This document shows positions 1 through 54,605 of a stretch of 64,000 nucleotides of DNA, one piece after another. The position numbers and the translations under genes are program-made. The notes below the pieces were generated by a model. That model was not told where the DNA came from. It worked only from the letters and a program-made list of their open reading frames with translations, and made no database searches. Every line of letters begins with the position of its first letter. The stretch's first letter is position 1. This DNA is from Cristatella mucedo. Lineage: Eukaryota > Bryozoa > Phylactolaemata > Cristatellidae. Where the stretch lies: contig WPIO01000006.1 in assembly GCA_009760855.2 (NCBI GenBank), forward strand, positions 7,617,001 through 7,681,000, given 5' to 3'.

Positions 1-538
1 TTACGGGGTTATACAAATGGATGATTTTTTCTCAATTTCAGTTTTCGCGTAGCCGAGTGGTCTTTTACTTTACGTACCAGTTAGTTTTACTTTATAGAAC
101 ACTGAAGACTGTGTAGTTTGTCGGAGTCCTGGGAGAGGAGCTATAATTGAGCTCATTCTTGAAGATTTTAGCCAAATACACGGGGCGAGCAAACTACGTA
201 GCCGCCTAGAGGCGGGCTTTCGCGCTGCCCGCTCGGCTCGCAGCTAGCAGGGCGGGTCAGCTGTGGCAGTGGAGGGCTCGCTGTAGCTACTATTTTTGCA
301 TACCGGACGCGTCCGGCGGTTGGAACTAAGATCAGTAGCGTATTTTTATTTAGTTTAAATATGCTTCAAATGGTTTAGATTAGGATAGCGCGGCCCGAGG
401 CGCCGTTGCTTCATTCTGGCCACACCTACCCAGCTGTAGACAAGTTCCTGTCGTCCGGCTGGTATCCGGAATCCCGCGGCCCACTCACTGAGCCGACCAG
501 GCGGCGGCTAGGCTAGGCTGTGATGTAGTAGCCGCGAA
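1..538 (+). promoter_or_regulatory. TAK1 upstream region / probable promoter and 5' UTR
   Basis: No protein-coding signal is visible. Bases 180-300 and 380-540 are GC-rich with several CpGs, as expected for a CpG-type promoter; there is an AT-rich patch at 335-365. The transcription start cannot be read from sequence. Two short upstream ORFs precede the TAK1 ATG: ATG at 361 with a TAG five codons later, and an ATG-TAG start-stop at 523-528 only 10 nt before the main start codon. Confidence 0.45.
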
Positions 539-18458
<17,920 letters not shown>

Positions 18459-19121
18459 CGAGACGGCAGGTTGCTACCGCCGTCGCTATGTATGCGTCTG
18501 GCCCGGCTCGGCCGACCGCGTGCGTGCGTCTCCACAGCCGTCGCCGCCAGCTTGTCGTCGGCGGCAGTGAGCGCCCGTCAGTGCACCGCTGCTGCTCACC
18601 GAGGCCGGCCGGGCACGCACGGAGGAGCCTGGGATGACGCTGCCGTCGATGGTGCAACGGCTTTCGGTCGCTCTCTCGTGTTTTAGCGCTGCCTGCTGCG
18701 GCGGCGGCTTTGGGCCCGCTTTACCGAGAAGCTCGCTCTCTGTCCGTTTGGTAGCGATTTTCGGCTTCACGTGATGGCGTCGCCGAAGCACGCTTGCGGC
18801 CGTGCCGCGAGGCCTTTTCTGCGGGCGCGTGCCAGCTCCAACTCCGCGTCGAGCCACTCGTTCGCGTGCGCACACAGGCGAAGGGGAGGGAGAGGAAGGG
18901 CAGGAAGCGGCAGGCAGTTTTAGGCTCCTGCCGCCGCGCTGCAAAGCTTTGCCACAAAGCTTTGCTCCAGCTCCGCCCCGGAGAGAGCGGCGCACTGCGC
19001 CCTGCACCCTGCTGCAGCGAGAGCTCGCTCGCTCGCTCGAGGCTGGCTCGCTAGCAGCCACGTGTCCAAACGGGTGGCAGCATTGTTAAGTGCAGCGATG
19101 GATTGGCCTGTTCAAAATAAA
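18459..19121 (+). terminator. MAP3K7 3' UTR with candidate polyadenylation signal
   Basis: GC-rich untranslated sequence follows the TGA. The first AATAAA on the + strand is at 19116-19121, about 660 nt past the stop and just before the long (CA)n array. The cleavage site is not visible. Confidence 0.55.
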
Positions 19122-19206
19122 TGTCAGGCTGCCTTACTCGAGGTTTTGTCGTTGGCACATTCGAGCGGCTACCGACCGAGTTCACCTATTTATTTGTTTC
19201 TTTCTT

Positions 19207-19770
<564 letters not shown>

Positions 19771-20384
19771 TGAGCCAAAAGGACGGCCTGTGTTAATTAC
19801 TCAAGAGAAAGAGGTCTCCAAGGGCACGCTGCTACCCAATGCTATTGGTATTTAGCTTTCATTGCAGAGTATTATGTGAGCAAGTGGGGGGAGGGGATTT
19901 TCCTTTACAGGCATTCATTCCCGTTGGCGCCCGCTCAGGCGAAGCTGTGCCTGCCGTCAGGCTGCTTGGCCTTGAAGGTAAAGCAAATGTCGGCTGATTC
20001 CACCATCTCACTGCCGCTTAGTGACAGACGAGCACTAGCAGTGCCACCCCTCTTGCTGACACTGGGCAACTAAGGAACGACCTGGGTCGCCCAGTGCGAG
20101 CCCACCTAACCTCTGGCCTACGACCTGGGGGCAGGGCGGGCAGACGTCCCCGAGGGCTGCTGCTAGGGCAGAAGCAGACACGACCTAGATGCAGCAGCCA
20201 CGCCCACGTCGGGCTTTCTGCTTGTTGACAGCTCTGACACATAACGAATGTGGCCCCGATCGACTGCAACCGAAGGCCTTTCACAGCGACCACCGGTTGC
20301 ACAGCCTGCAGGCTGCCTGCGACAGGTGATGCCGGCCCTGCGGCCTGCAAGGGTGGAGCGGACAGACCTGTAGCCAGCCGTGCG

Positions 20385-20515
20385 ACCGAGGTCGTCGTCG
20401 GCTTCGAGTCCTGCCGTGGTGGGCGATCTGTTATTGCCTACTGCTAGCGTTGGCGACAGCAGTGAAGGCTGTTCTTCTGCCGCTATATAAATGAGGCTAT
20501 TCAAATCAGTAAGCC
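20385..20515 (+). mobile_element. SINE type A, partial
   Basis: GGCTTCGAGTCCTGCCGTGG (B-box region), GGGCGATCTGTTATTGCC body and ATATAAATGAGGCTATTCAA 3' end, in the same order as the 33.4 kb copy. Confidence 0.6.
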
Positions 20516-20821
20516 ATCGATGTGCCGAGCCGGCCCCATCCCCCCCCGGGGGGGGGGGTGGGGGCCGGATGGCCGGCCGAGTGTCCTGTCGGTGGCTGCT
20601 TGCGGTTTTCGACCCTCACGCCAAGATCGGGCTATCTTGCTCCCTCGTACAGAGCAATGCGGCAGGGCTTTATTGGACGGCGCTTCCGGTCTGTGCAGCA
20701 TCGGCTGCTCGGAGCAGCAGCAGCAGCGGTGGCAGCTGCGAGTTGCTCTTTGAAGCCGCTGCTCCGAGCCAGCCGGTCGCTGTCTGCTTGCAGCCATGCT
20801 CTCGGGGGGGGGAGGGGTGAA

Positions 20822-20960
20822 AATTTGTTTAGCGCCCCAAGAGAACTTGATCTCTATTCAGGCGCTTCACATATGCCTCGGGGGCTCGAGCCCACGACCT
20901 CGGCCAGACCTTGGTCCCCGGGGCGAGAGCACCTAAACTGCTGGACCCGTGAAGTAATGG
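20822..20960 (-). mobile_element. SINE type B, antisense
   Basis: Reads as tRNA head with GTCGTGGGCTCGAGCCCC then CATATGTGAAGCGCCTGAAT, AGAGATCAAGTTCTCTTGGG and GCGCTAAACAAAT on the - strand; nearly the same as 21555-21685. Confidence 0.75.
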
Positions 20961-21554
20961 CAGTGGCTAGCCAGATCCTGCCTCGGCCGATCGTACATCT
21001 CAGCCACGGGCAGCGTTTGCCAAGGCATGTGTGTCTACGCCATGCAGATAGAGGTGCTCTCCGTCAGCAGTTGCACCCGACTTGCAGTTACTGACAGCAA
21101 CCAGAACCGCCAGTAACTAGGGAGGAAGGCCATGGCCTGACAGGCGCCTACAGATTAGCCGCATCAACACACGTTGGGCAAAGGAGGTACTTAAGAGACG
21201 ACAAAGGAAAGCCTGCTAACCGATCGGATCCTGCTTCCGTCAAGGTCAACGTCAGAATTTACCCTGGCTACCGCTGCTGCAAGTCTTCCCTCCCCGAGGA
21301 TGTACCTACATGGAACACAAGTCAGTCGGTCGGTCGGCAGGCGAGCAGTGTGGTAACCAAGGCGACGAGGTGGCAGTGTCAACGCCAACAACATTCACAG
21401 TGAGCGCTCTACGGCTTTCATCCTGCGGGGCATTTTTGTCTGTCTCAAACGTGGGAGGCAACGTAAGACAGCTGCAGCTACGTGCTCGAGCTGTGTGGCT
21501 GAAGGTGCTCGACCGAAGCGAGGCAGGGTAATCAAAGGGAATTTCCTTTATTAT

Positions 21555-21685
21555 ATATAATTCATTTGTATAGCGCCACAAGAGAACTTAATCTCTATTC
21601 AAGTGCTTCACATATGCCTCGGGGCTCGAGCCCACGACCTGGGTCGGGACAAGCACCTAAACTGCTGGACCAAACAAGCTCGGCG
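21555..21685 (-). mobile_element. SINE type B, antisense
   Basis: Second well-preserved type-B copy: CAGGTCGTGGGCTCGAGCCC B-box region, TGAAGCACTTGAATAGAGAT tail, GGCGCTATACAAATGAATTA end. The tail is the LINE-type hairpin. Confidence 0.75.
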
Positions 21686-21744
21686 TCGCTTTTCCATAGA
21701 GCTAGGTCAGTTCCTGCTATTACCACAGAGCTCATTGAAAATAT

Positions 21745-21910
21745 GAGCTGATTTCACAATCTCATTTGTATAGAGGTAGAAGAGCCTTAACGGCTTTTAC
21801 TGCCACTAGCAGTTTGGCAAAACAGGATCGCACACTCCAGGGTTCGAACCCGCAACCTCGCTTTTGAAGAGCAAGCGAGCATCTTAGCACACTGTTCAAC
21901 ACCGTTGCCA
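21745..21910 (-). mobile_element. SINE type A, antisense
   Basis: On the - strand: GCGAGGTTGCGGGTTCGAAC B box, then a body with GCCAAACTGCTAGTGGCAGT and GCCGTTAAGGCTCTTCTACC near the 3' end. Confidence 0.65.
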
Positions 21911-22689
21911 GTGTTGGTTCCTATTAACGTTAAATACATACGGCTTGGAGCTATATTTATATTTACAGCTCAGGATTTAAGATGCTATGTTAGGGGTTGT
22001 ATATTTTTTGTCTTTAAGGGTTAAATTTGCATTTTTTGGGCTTTTGAGTTTTCGGTGTAGCTCTAGCCAATACTTTAGCGCTTAGCGTTAGTCTCACGGT
22101 CTGCGACCTTGAAATGCGTTCTGAGACACGGTGCCACGCTAGTTTAGATTACGAATAAACTATTTAGCATTGCATAGACATTCCGCAGCCACAAAGGAGT
22201 GAATTTATCACAAAACAAGACCCAATTCTAGTTTTGGCAAAAAAAAGCCCAGTGGTCACCAAAATGCAATAGGACCATTAAGGAATTGGTAAATCAATTT
22301 GTTTATTTCGTTAAAAAATGGGGCCTTACAGCATTAGCCAGTTACATATTTTCAAATTACCGAGTATTTTGCAAGCCTGCAATCTCTCCTCACCATTCTT
22401 TAGTATTTGTGTGACACCAATTCATACTCAGGTTAGGAATTGGCCAATGCATGTTTCGAGATGCCGGTCTGGTGAATGATTCGTGCCATCCCTGCGGCTA
22501 CAGCTACTAGAAAGTTACCGAATCGCATCTACCTTTAATGGACATAGATAGGACGGGGCTCTCGAACATCGGTGCTATTGATGAGAACTACAACTCCCGA
22601 TCGTGCCAGCCACGCCGAAAGTGCCTTTCAAATCTGACGACTTCCGAATGCACCTGGCCCCGAGAAGCTCAGATACAACTATATTGAGG

Positions 22690-22835
22690 AGCACGACGTA
22701 GCCCAGAAGGAAAGGTGCACTATTCACGACCGAGGTCACTGGTTCGAATCTTGCTGTGCTGGGTGCATTGCAAGCAGTGGTGATAGCCGTTCAGGCCCTT
22801 CCATAGCTATATACATGTGGCTGCTTTTTTTGGCC
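22690..22835 (+). mobile_element. SINE type A
   Basis: A-box-like GTAGCCCAGAAGGAAAGGTG, B box TGGTTCGAATC, then GCAAGCAGTGGTGATAGCCG and TTCAGGCCCTTCCATAGCTA, matching the type-A body. Confidence 0.65.
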
Positions 22836-23375
22836 GAGGAACTTGCGGCTGTGTACAGGTAAAATTACTTGGTAGCCACATTCTTCGGCCATCGGCTTAG
22901 TTTACCATTAGATGGAGCCAAGACTTCTTATAAATGACGTGTAACTCGCGTATAAAAACTAGAAGGCACACATAAACATGTCTGGATACTGCTGTTCTAG
23001 CAATTCACTAGTCGATATATGCAGTCTCACCCAGCAAGCAAACCGGAAGCTGGAAACCCGCAGCAGGTGCTCAAAAAGGCTCGCATGTTTCGAAACCCGC
23101 AGGTGCTCGAGCAGCATGCCTTTTGCACTGCAAATTGTAAAGCTGCAGAGTCCCCGTCATGTATGACAAGAGGTCCGAGTAGGTAAACAAAGGTTAAAGC
23201 TATCAGACAATACACCGAATCGCGAAGCAAATTACCGAACCATTGTTGGGGCAGTCACAAGAAATGAGTAGAAATGATTCGAAACATTTTTTTAACCTTA
23301 AGAATCCGGTCTTAATTGCCAGAACCTGAGGGCATCCTTTGATGGTCACCCAGTGCCAATGACCATTGCATTCTC

Positions 23376-23672
23376 TTAATGCAGTTGATCACCTATATCA
23401 ATGGTGCACGGATTAGTGCCATAATCTCTTCTATCCAGCACAAACTGGTGGTCAGACCGTGCAGGCACCAGCTGCACATGCTTCCCGTCCGTCCCAAGGC
23501 CGATTCCCTTCCAAGGCTTCATTTCTCCTTTTGAGCCCTCGGTGCTTGTCGAAGTAGACACGCTGGCAGCATATCCGACAGAGTAAGCGTCTTGACTGGG
23601 TTTCCAATCTCGGAAATAACAAAAACCGTGCCATCCAGTGGCATAGTTTTCAAGCATAAAGTGCTCCGGCAA
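23376..23672 (-). CDS. Unidentified ORF (98 codons)
   Basis: Natural-looking composition (Trp, His, Tyr, Asp spread evenly; no low complexity): MLENYATGWHGFCYFRDW near the start, KHVQLVPARSDHQFVLDRRD and TNPCTIDIGDQLH at the stop. The reading frame opens with TTG and its first ATG is a few codons in. I recognise no family. It could be an exon, a transposon remnant or chance. Confidence 0.25.
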   Translation of the reverse strand: MPEHFMLENYATGWHGFCYFRDWKPSQDAYSVGYAASVSTSTSTEGSKGEMKPWKGIGLGTDGKHVQLVPARSDHQFVLDRRDYGTNPCTIDIGDQLH

Positions 23673-24699
23673 TCCGGTGACGACATGCTTTGGTTTGCAC
23701 TCTACTGGTTGCCTTGCCTTGCCGAACTACCAGCAAGCACTTTAGATCGTGATAGTACTTTTGTTTTTTTTAGTGCCCAATGACCTGACGAAAACAACCC
23801 CACTAGCAGCAGGATTCAAACACGCACATTCGACGACCTTTTGAGTTAATTCAAACTGAGCAGCTCTTCTGTAACCCGCTGATCCCACTCAAACCACTGC
23901 GCGGTGTCTCATTACTCGATTCGGTGCATTCTGCCGCTCCGTGCACGACCGAATCCTTTCCTAGTTTACCAAACTGATCCTGCGCCTCAGGTGACTTGTC
24001 TAGCAAAGTATCATTCTTAATTTTTAAGATGCCTCCACATTGGGCATAATCGACAATAAGGACTACATGCACAGCAGCTTTCCCTAAGACCGAAGAAGCC
24101 GATGCCGAGCATTGAGCCGGGGCTCTACCGAGTTCAAAGGAGTAATGAAGGGGAAGGGGGGAAGGGGGGTCAGGCGAGTGATAGTACTGTGGATTTATCG
24201 GATTAGTAGAGAAAAGCCGCGACGTCCTCTGTTGAGGGACAAGAGCCACAGCCGGCTGTCGGCATGCAGACTCCTTCCCTTGAGATTCGCATGCCTATGA
24301 AAGTTCGGTTATTCCTTCAATTTATATCATTCCAATTTAACAAACGGGTCTAGCATATTTTTGTTTTGAGTCCCTTTAGCGTTCAATTTCGCACGGCCAA
24401 CGTGCAAAACAGGTTAAATCAGCAGCTTTTCAACAACTTCTGCCAATGCCAAAATACTCGAAATGGTGAGTGCATAATACAAGTTGAGTGTCGTTGTCGG
24501 CAGTAGGCAGGATAGCCTATAATATAGAGTATAATAATATAGCTACACAGGTCCTACATTGATAGCCCAGTCTATCAGTCTATGAGTTTCAGGAAAACTC
24601 CAAGCTAGTAGCTAGGTAAGACTACCCAGAGGCTACCACTGGGTCCGGACTCAACCAACACAGTGAGATCGAGGCGATTGGTGAGCCAATAGACTCGTG

Positions 24700-24795
24700 C
24701 TCAATAAACAACAAGAATGACATGGCTAGGGGTGACATGCACAGGGTCAGCATGCATGAGCACATACCGGTCGAATCACAGGGACCCCAGGGCTT
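24700..24795 (-). mobile_element. LINE-A 3' fragment, antisense
   Basis: GACATGGCTAGGGGTGACAT, CACAGGGTCAGCATGCATGA and CGAATCACAGGGACCCC match the noncoding 3' part of LINE-A. Confidence 0.6.
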
Positions 24796-24834
24796 CATGC
24801 TCCTTCGTTAACTTCTGCCCTCGACAGGCCGAAG

Positions 24835-24902
24835 TAGCTCTGAGCTGAGCTGAGCTGAGCTGAGCTGAGCTGAGCTCTGAGCTGAGCTCTGAGCTGAGCT
24901 GG
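24835..24902. repeat. (GAGCT)n pentanucleotide tandem array
   Basis: About 12 units of CTGAG/GAGCT with two one-unit irregularities. Confidence 0.9.
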
Positions 24903-26086
24903 GAGGTCTAATTGGCCCGTCTGAGGCCGGCAACTGACAGGGCTGGATGAATAGCTTGGCACGGCAGCTCTCTGGGCAGGGATTCCCTGGAGTGAAGGAT
25001 TTCAAAATGCTAATAACGTCCTGGGCCCGAGTTGCCGTCAAAAGACGGGCTTCGCAGCAACAGCCCTGTGGAGTAAGAGAGGCTAAGGATCGCCACCCAC
25101 GTTGCACTCGTTGGGTAGCACCATTTGTCAGTAGACAAGTTGTGCACCGCGACAAGATGTTCGTTCGCGACGAATGAATGCAGCTGAGGCAGCACAGGCA
25201 GGCGGCCATGTGCCACGCGACTCGAAAGTTTTGCGCGTAAGCACATAATCGAGCTCAAGTTTAAATACAGATCGCGTGCAAACAAGGCACTTTGATTGAA
25301 TCGCCCTCGGGCAAGTCGGCCGGCGAAGCATGGAGCAGCACGATCGCCGGCGGCTGAGGTTGGCTGAGCTCTCAATGCCGGGAGGTGCAAATAGCACCAC
25401 AAGTGAAAATCCGTTGAGACCGAGGCACTGCGCATGCCAGCATTTTGGCACGATGCACAAGTTTCAACATTTACCCTCTTCAGGAACCGCTTGGTTGACA
25501 TCCCGGTCCAAAAAGCAGCCAGCGTCCGTCCGGCAGAGAGCCAGAAAAGGTGAGCGAGGCGGCCGCGAGCAATGCACTTGGCTAGCTTAGCCAGTCAAGA
25601 CAGCAACGCAGCGCCTTAGCCACCAGCCAGCCGTGCAGACGACAAGCAGCCATTTGCAAGACGTCCCCAGATTTCTACAAAATGTCACTTTATATTAACT
25701 TCTGCTAGCAAACGGCTACTGTCTACGACACGAGGAGGCTACTGGGAGTGCTTTTCGAGATGCAGCTCAAACGCCCAAAACGGCTCGGGCAACAACCGGT
25801 GGCAATCGACCAGCCAATGAGCAGCCTGCACCAAGTCACGTGGCTGAGAACATCAGCGTCGAAGGTGCTGCCGACGCTTTTACGGGAACATGGCACGACC
25901 GGTGCTTTTTACACGAGCATTGCAACGAGAGCACGGACAGAGGAACGCTGACCGCCGGCTTCCGTTGCTGCGCGCCGGCAAAGCGCCGCCCTTCTGCCCA
26001 GGTCAGCACAAAAAAAGGTGCAGCGGCGCCGTCGGACACTCTTTAAGTGCCTTGGCAATGGCCGCCAGGCGGCAGCACCAGAACAT

Positions 26087-26116
26087 CCACGAGCCTTTGC
26101 CAGCAAAGGCTCGTGG
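26087..26116. other. Perfect 13-bp hairpin with 4-nt loop
   Basis: Arms CCACGAGCCTTTG and CAAAGGCTCGTGG flank a CCAG loop. Function unknown. Confidence 0.85.
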
Positions 26117-28254
26117 AAAGGAACTAAAAGGGGAAAAGGAGTGGCTCACCAAGCCCACGTGTCACTCAACGTTCCCGACCTCACGTCGGTGGGTGCGCAG
26201 CGGCAGCAGCGGTGCGACCGCTTCGGTCGGCTTTTGATGGACCGCCCCTCGAAGCTCTGGCGGCAGCAGACGCTGCAGGCGACCAGAGCGAGGCGAGGCA
26301 GCTGCCTTTCAGGCAGCTTCTTCGGCAGATACCGAGGAGACTGCGGGCCAGCAGTCTCCGGTCGGCCAGCGACGTCGTGGGCCTGTCCATCGCTCGGGCC
26401 ACTGCCGCCGCCGCAGCTTCCGGCAGGACTTCGCTGCCGCTGCCGCCAGGCGGCGCTTCGGCTCCCTTTTCAGGGCATCATCTCGACTACGAGGCCCGGC
26501 AGCTGGTGCCGAGAAGAAGGAGGAGACGCGCTGGCGGCCTCACGATGCTTGCTTATTGCCCGCCACAGGCGGCAGCGCTGACCGCCCCTGCAAGAAAAAG
26601 CAACCGGGACCGGTTCGTGACCGGACAGGACAGAACAGGCAGGCAGACCTCGCGCGCCGTTGGCAGAGCTGCCCGGCCGTCAGGGGTGTGGGTGGACCAG
26701 GGAGGACCGGCAGCCGCGGGACTCGTAGGCCGAGAGACTGGCAGCTGCCTTTTCGCACATCACGAGGGGCGGGCGAACGGCCGAGTGAGGTGCACAGCTC
26801 CCCGCCCGCCCCGCCCCGACTCAGTCCCTTGTTTCTTGTTATCATCGTCGGAAGATTTTGCGACCATCTTCGAAAGTTGGCGGTGGTGCTGACGAGCGCT
26901 CACGCGAACACTCAACACAACGGCTTAGTAGCAGACGAGGCAAAGCGAAACGGCCCACCCACCACAGCCCCCAACCCGATTGCAGCAACAGACTTTTGAC
27001 TTAAGGGCCCTTCCTAAGAAGGACTGCGCCTGCAGTGAGGTTATTATAGAGCGGTGAACTGCTGTTCACTGAAAGGCAATTCACTACCTTTGCAACTAAC
27101 AAGCGAACCCTGATGCCAGTCTGACTTATCAAAACCGTCAGTCTTTATCAACTTTCTAAATACCTTACCAAAGTGGCTGGGACAGCCTGCTAATTCTCCA
27201 ACAATGACACATATCACAGACAACAGCAACTAGAGTAATCACCGTGAGACTGCTTCCGACTTACCAATCAGCACCCCATTCATAGTAAAGGTCGGCAGAC
27301 CCTGGTCTGCCAGAAGGAAGGCATCTCGTTTACCTCTGCAGATACTGCTACCTAGCATTCTGGCTGGCAAACCTAGTTCCGATGGCGATCGTTAGCAAGG
27401 TTAGCAAGCAGCAGCACCTCCTCCGAGCCAACTAGCTCCGGGAGCATTCTGGCTGGCAAACCCCAGATGGATCCTGCAATCCACATGCCACAAAACTGAC
27501 CAACTAGAGTGGCACTTTGTGTGACAAAAGCCTAAGCTGGTGAAAGAGAGGGAGAAGGGGGCGCCGACGGACCAGGAGAAAGATTGAGGAGGGAGCAGGA
27601 GGTCACGCTTTGCCTATATAGAAACCACTTACACGCTTGAACGGAATCCGAGAGCAGTACCCGAACGCATGTGTACGCTTTGAATAGTAAAAACGGGTAC
27701 AGAGCTGCAATCATTACGTCTGCCTAGTGTTGGGCGACCTGAGCTGACATCTGCTGCTCGATTCACAGATTCAGGCAGGTGAGGATTAATGCACACGAGC
27801 AGTCGCCATCTCGTCAACCAAATGGCTGAATGCATGCATGGTCTTTCGAGGCGGTTGTAAGAATAGCAGTAATTTTTAAAATACAAAACAACTGCAAGCC
27901 ATCTGATGTGGCATCGAAAGCAAAAACCTCTAGTGTTTCGAGCAGGACGAGGGTCCGGCTGGATCAGACATATCCGGCCTACACATATTCGTCGAGACAT
28001 TTTCTGCAGCAGTGGCTGTGCTGACACGACTGAGAGCAAGTTTGTCGATGGAATTGAACACATAAGGAATGGCAGCACATTGTTTTGCACGGCATTACAC
28101 ATTATCTCGTGACCAAGCATATATTTTTTTTTCGGAATCCACTTTGGCTAACGACACAGAGCAGTTTTAGCTGTGCCATATCACAAAATCACTCCACTCC
28201 CTCCTGACCGAAAGGTGGTGTGCTTTCTGGGCATGGCAGCTATCGGGTCGGTCT

Positions 28255-52378
<24,124 letters not shown>

Positions 52379-53289
52379 CTACAACAAGAAAAGCAAGCAA
52401 ATGCCTTGATGAGTGGCTACACTGCCGGTGCAAGGACTTCTTAGCTGCACAGAAAACCCAAGCAAAGCACTTGAAGTCTTTGCCAATAACAAAAACAGTT
52501 AGCCGTGAATAGGCATTTCTGACAGGAGAGGTCGCATTAGGCAAGGCACGTCGAATAAAATGGGAAGCATTTAACAGGCTAGCAGGGTGGTGAGAAGAAC
52601 ACTTGAATTGCCTGCAGCAAGCTGATGCTAAAGACCACTCCTCGGCGCCAAGTCGCAAATGCGTGCGACTGCGCAGAGCAACGACTGAGGTCCAATCTGA
52701 CTCTTTGCTACCAGAGACGATCAACAATGTGTACACACATTTGGGCAGGCATTAGCGGGCCAAGGATGCCCCCGAAGCAGGAGCTCCTGTAGCATTGGGG
52801 CAGCCGAGAGAGGTAGGAGGTTAATGAGGGGGCGGCACTTCGGTTGCATGAGCTGTTAGCTCACTAGCAGCATCCTACTTTGACCCTGCAGCAGCAACAG
52901 AAACCCTATCTGCTGAACATACATCACCAGTACCCGAAAATGCTGCCTACCACGGACACAGGCGGCAGAAAACCCAATGCATGCGGGATTGTTTAAACGC
53001 CCAAACCACCAAGGCAAACGGAAACACCGCCAGCGTCAGAGCAGGAGGTGGTAGCAGCCAACCGGTAGGCAGTGCTAGCTCCGGCTAGATGGAAGGTAGT
53101 CTGATGCACATGTAGGCCAGATGCACAAATAGCCCATTCGCAACACTTAAGTGTATTGACCTAGCCAATACCAATGAGCTAACATTAGTCACAGTAGCGT
53201 GTGCGGAAACAAATACGAGGAAACAAATACAAGAACAAATGTCGGTGCGGAGCTGGTCCAAGGTGACAAGCTTACTATTCCCAGTGGAG

Positions 53290-54605
53290 TGTCTTTACAG
53301 AATTGATATGCTTAGATGTCCCCCAATGCACATACAAGGAATTCGATGTATTTCCATGCAATTCAATTTGCTGGAATTCCACACAAATCAATCAACTCCC
53401 CTGCAGCACGAATTGCTGACATTTGCACTTGGATGGCAGCAAAATTTTTCAAATTGAACAACAATAAAACTAACTCACTAGTTATGGGCCGAAAAGTGTG
53501 ACTCGGAATTGAAAAACGTAATAATAATAATAATAATGTACTTGATAAAGCGCCATCAGAGAACTTAATCTCTTTCTAGGCGCTTTACATTTGCTGCAAA
53601 GGGAAATGCAATTAAATGGTAAGTAAAATCATGCTTGAAAAACAAACAAAGCGAATAACATGGTTAGGGGTGACATGCACAGGGTCAGCATGCAAATGTG
53701 GTTAGTGGCAGCATGCACAGTGTCAGCACGCATAAGCACGTGAAGGACGAATCACAGGGACCCACTAAATGCTGTCCTAAATAGGCGTGTTTTTAAGTTC
53801 CTTTTAAATGTGGTCAGGTCAGGGGATGTTCTGACGGATCCCTCAAAATAGGCTTGGCCAGTATGCATTCTGCAGCATCTGCACGGAATCGACGTGTACT
53901 GTTCCAAAATTCACTAGATGATCATGTCGGCTACACAGCTAATTCTGAATATTTTAAGTTAAATAATACTTAAAAATTGGTTGGGCTTGCTTAGATAAGG
54001 ATATGTCACAGCCAAGCTGGTTCATGCATTTATTTATATTCCATCTATGCTGATTTAACCACCTGAGCAATAAAATGACGAGAGTTGGTGCAAAACTCGC
54101 CAGCTAGGCTTGCCTGTCGTCAACATCCGAACCGCCACATTACAACACTTCTCACCAATCTCCACAATTCAAGAATCGTATCGGCTTAGGCTTCTGTCAC
54201 TCAACTTCAGGTTCCTCCATCCTCTTACTTCTGCTTACTTGTCGGACAAATTCACCTGTCAAAATGCATCGTACCACCCACTCTTCGGACTCAAGTTATT
54301 CAGCTATGCCTCTAACCAACCCCTAATCCCTTTGAGACCGGGCCTTTAGTTTGTATGCTCCCACAGACTGAAACTCACTCCCGGTTGATGCCTTGTCATC
54401 CCCAGACTTGAAAACATTAAAAAGAAGCTACAAACTCACCGGCTCCAAATAGCATCTGCTTCACCCATGTGAATTGTTCCTTAGCTGCTAATTCGTGCTG
54501 AAACTTTGCATGTTATCACTAATCAATTGACCTGCTTCCTTTAAAGCAAATACAAAGAGATTTAGTTTTCTTAGGGTGCAACACAAATGCTTTGTTATTA
54601 TTATT
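53290..54605 (+). mobile_element. LINE-A copy interrupted by a second LINE-A
   Basis: An older + strand copy: 53400-53510 encodes ARIADICTWMAAKFFKLNNN-like reverse transcriptase, and 53836-54605 continues from the same point through LVHAF.., HPLTSAYLSD and a decayed tail with (ATT)n. The gap 53517-53835 is an antisense LINE-A tail. Confidence 0.75.
53517..53835 (-). mobile_element. Nested LINE-A 3' end, antisense
   Basis: (AAT)n, tail AGAGAACTTAATCTCTTTCT and the noncoding 3' end, nearly the same as 50255-50545. It splits the older element. Confidence 0.85.

Larger units (their letters stand above)
19771..28254. other. Convergent intergenic region between MAP3K7 and the ASK-like gene
   Basis: No gene can be assigned here. 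It contains SINE copies (20.4, 20.8, 21.6, 21.8, 22.7 kb), a short LINE-A fragment and a GAGCT pentamer array near 24.7-24.9 kb, and a GC-rich block at 25.8-26.9 kb open in several frames with no homology I recognise. The stretches 21.95-22.65 kb, 24.3-24.7 kb and 27.0-28.2 kb are AT-richer and show nothing beyond a duplicated 20-mer near 27.35/27.44 kb. Confidence 0.7.

Noticed and set aside
26018-26900. Overlapping long ORFs on both strands in the GC-rich block
   Set aside because: All frames are open because stop codons are rare at this base composition; residues are Arg/Ala/Pro/Ser-rich with no recognisable domain.
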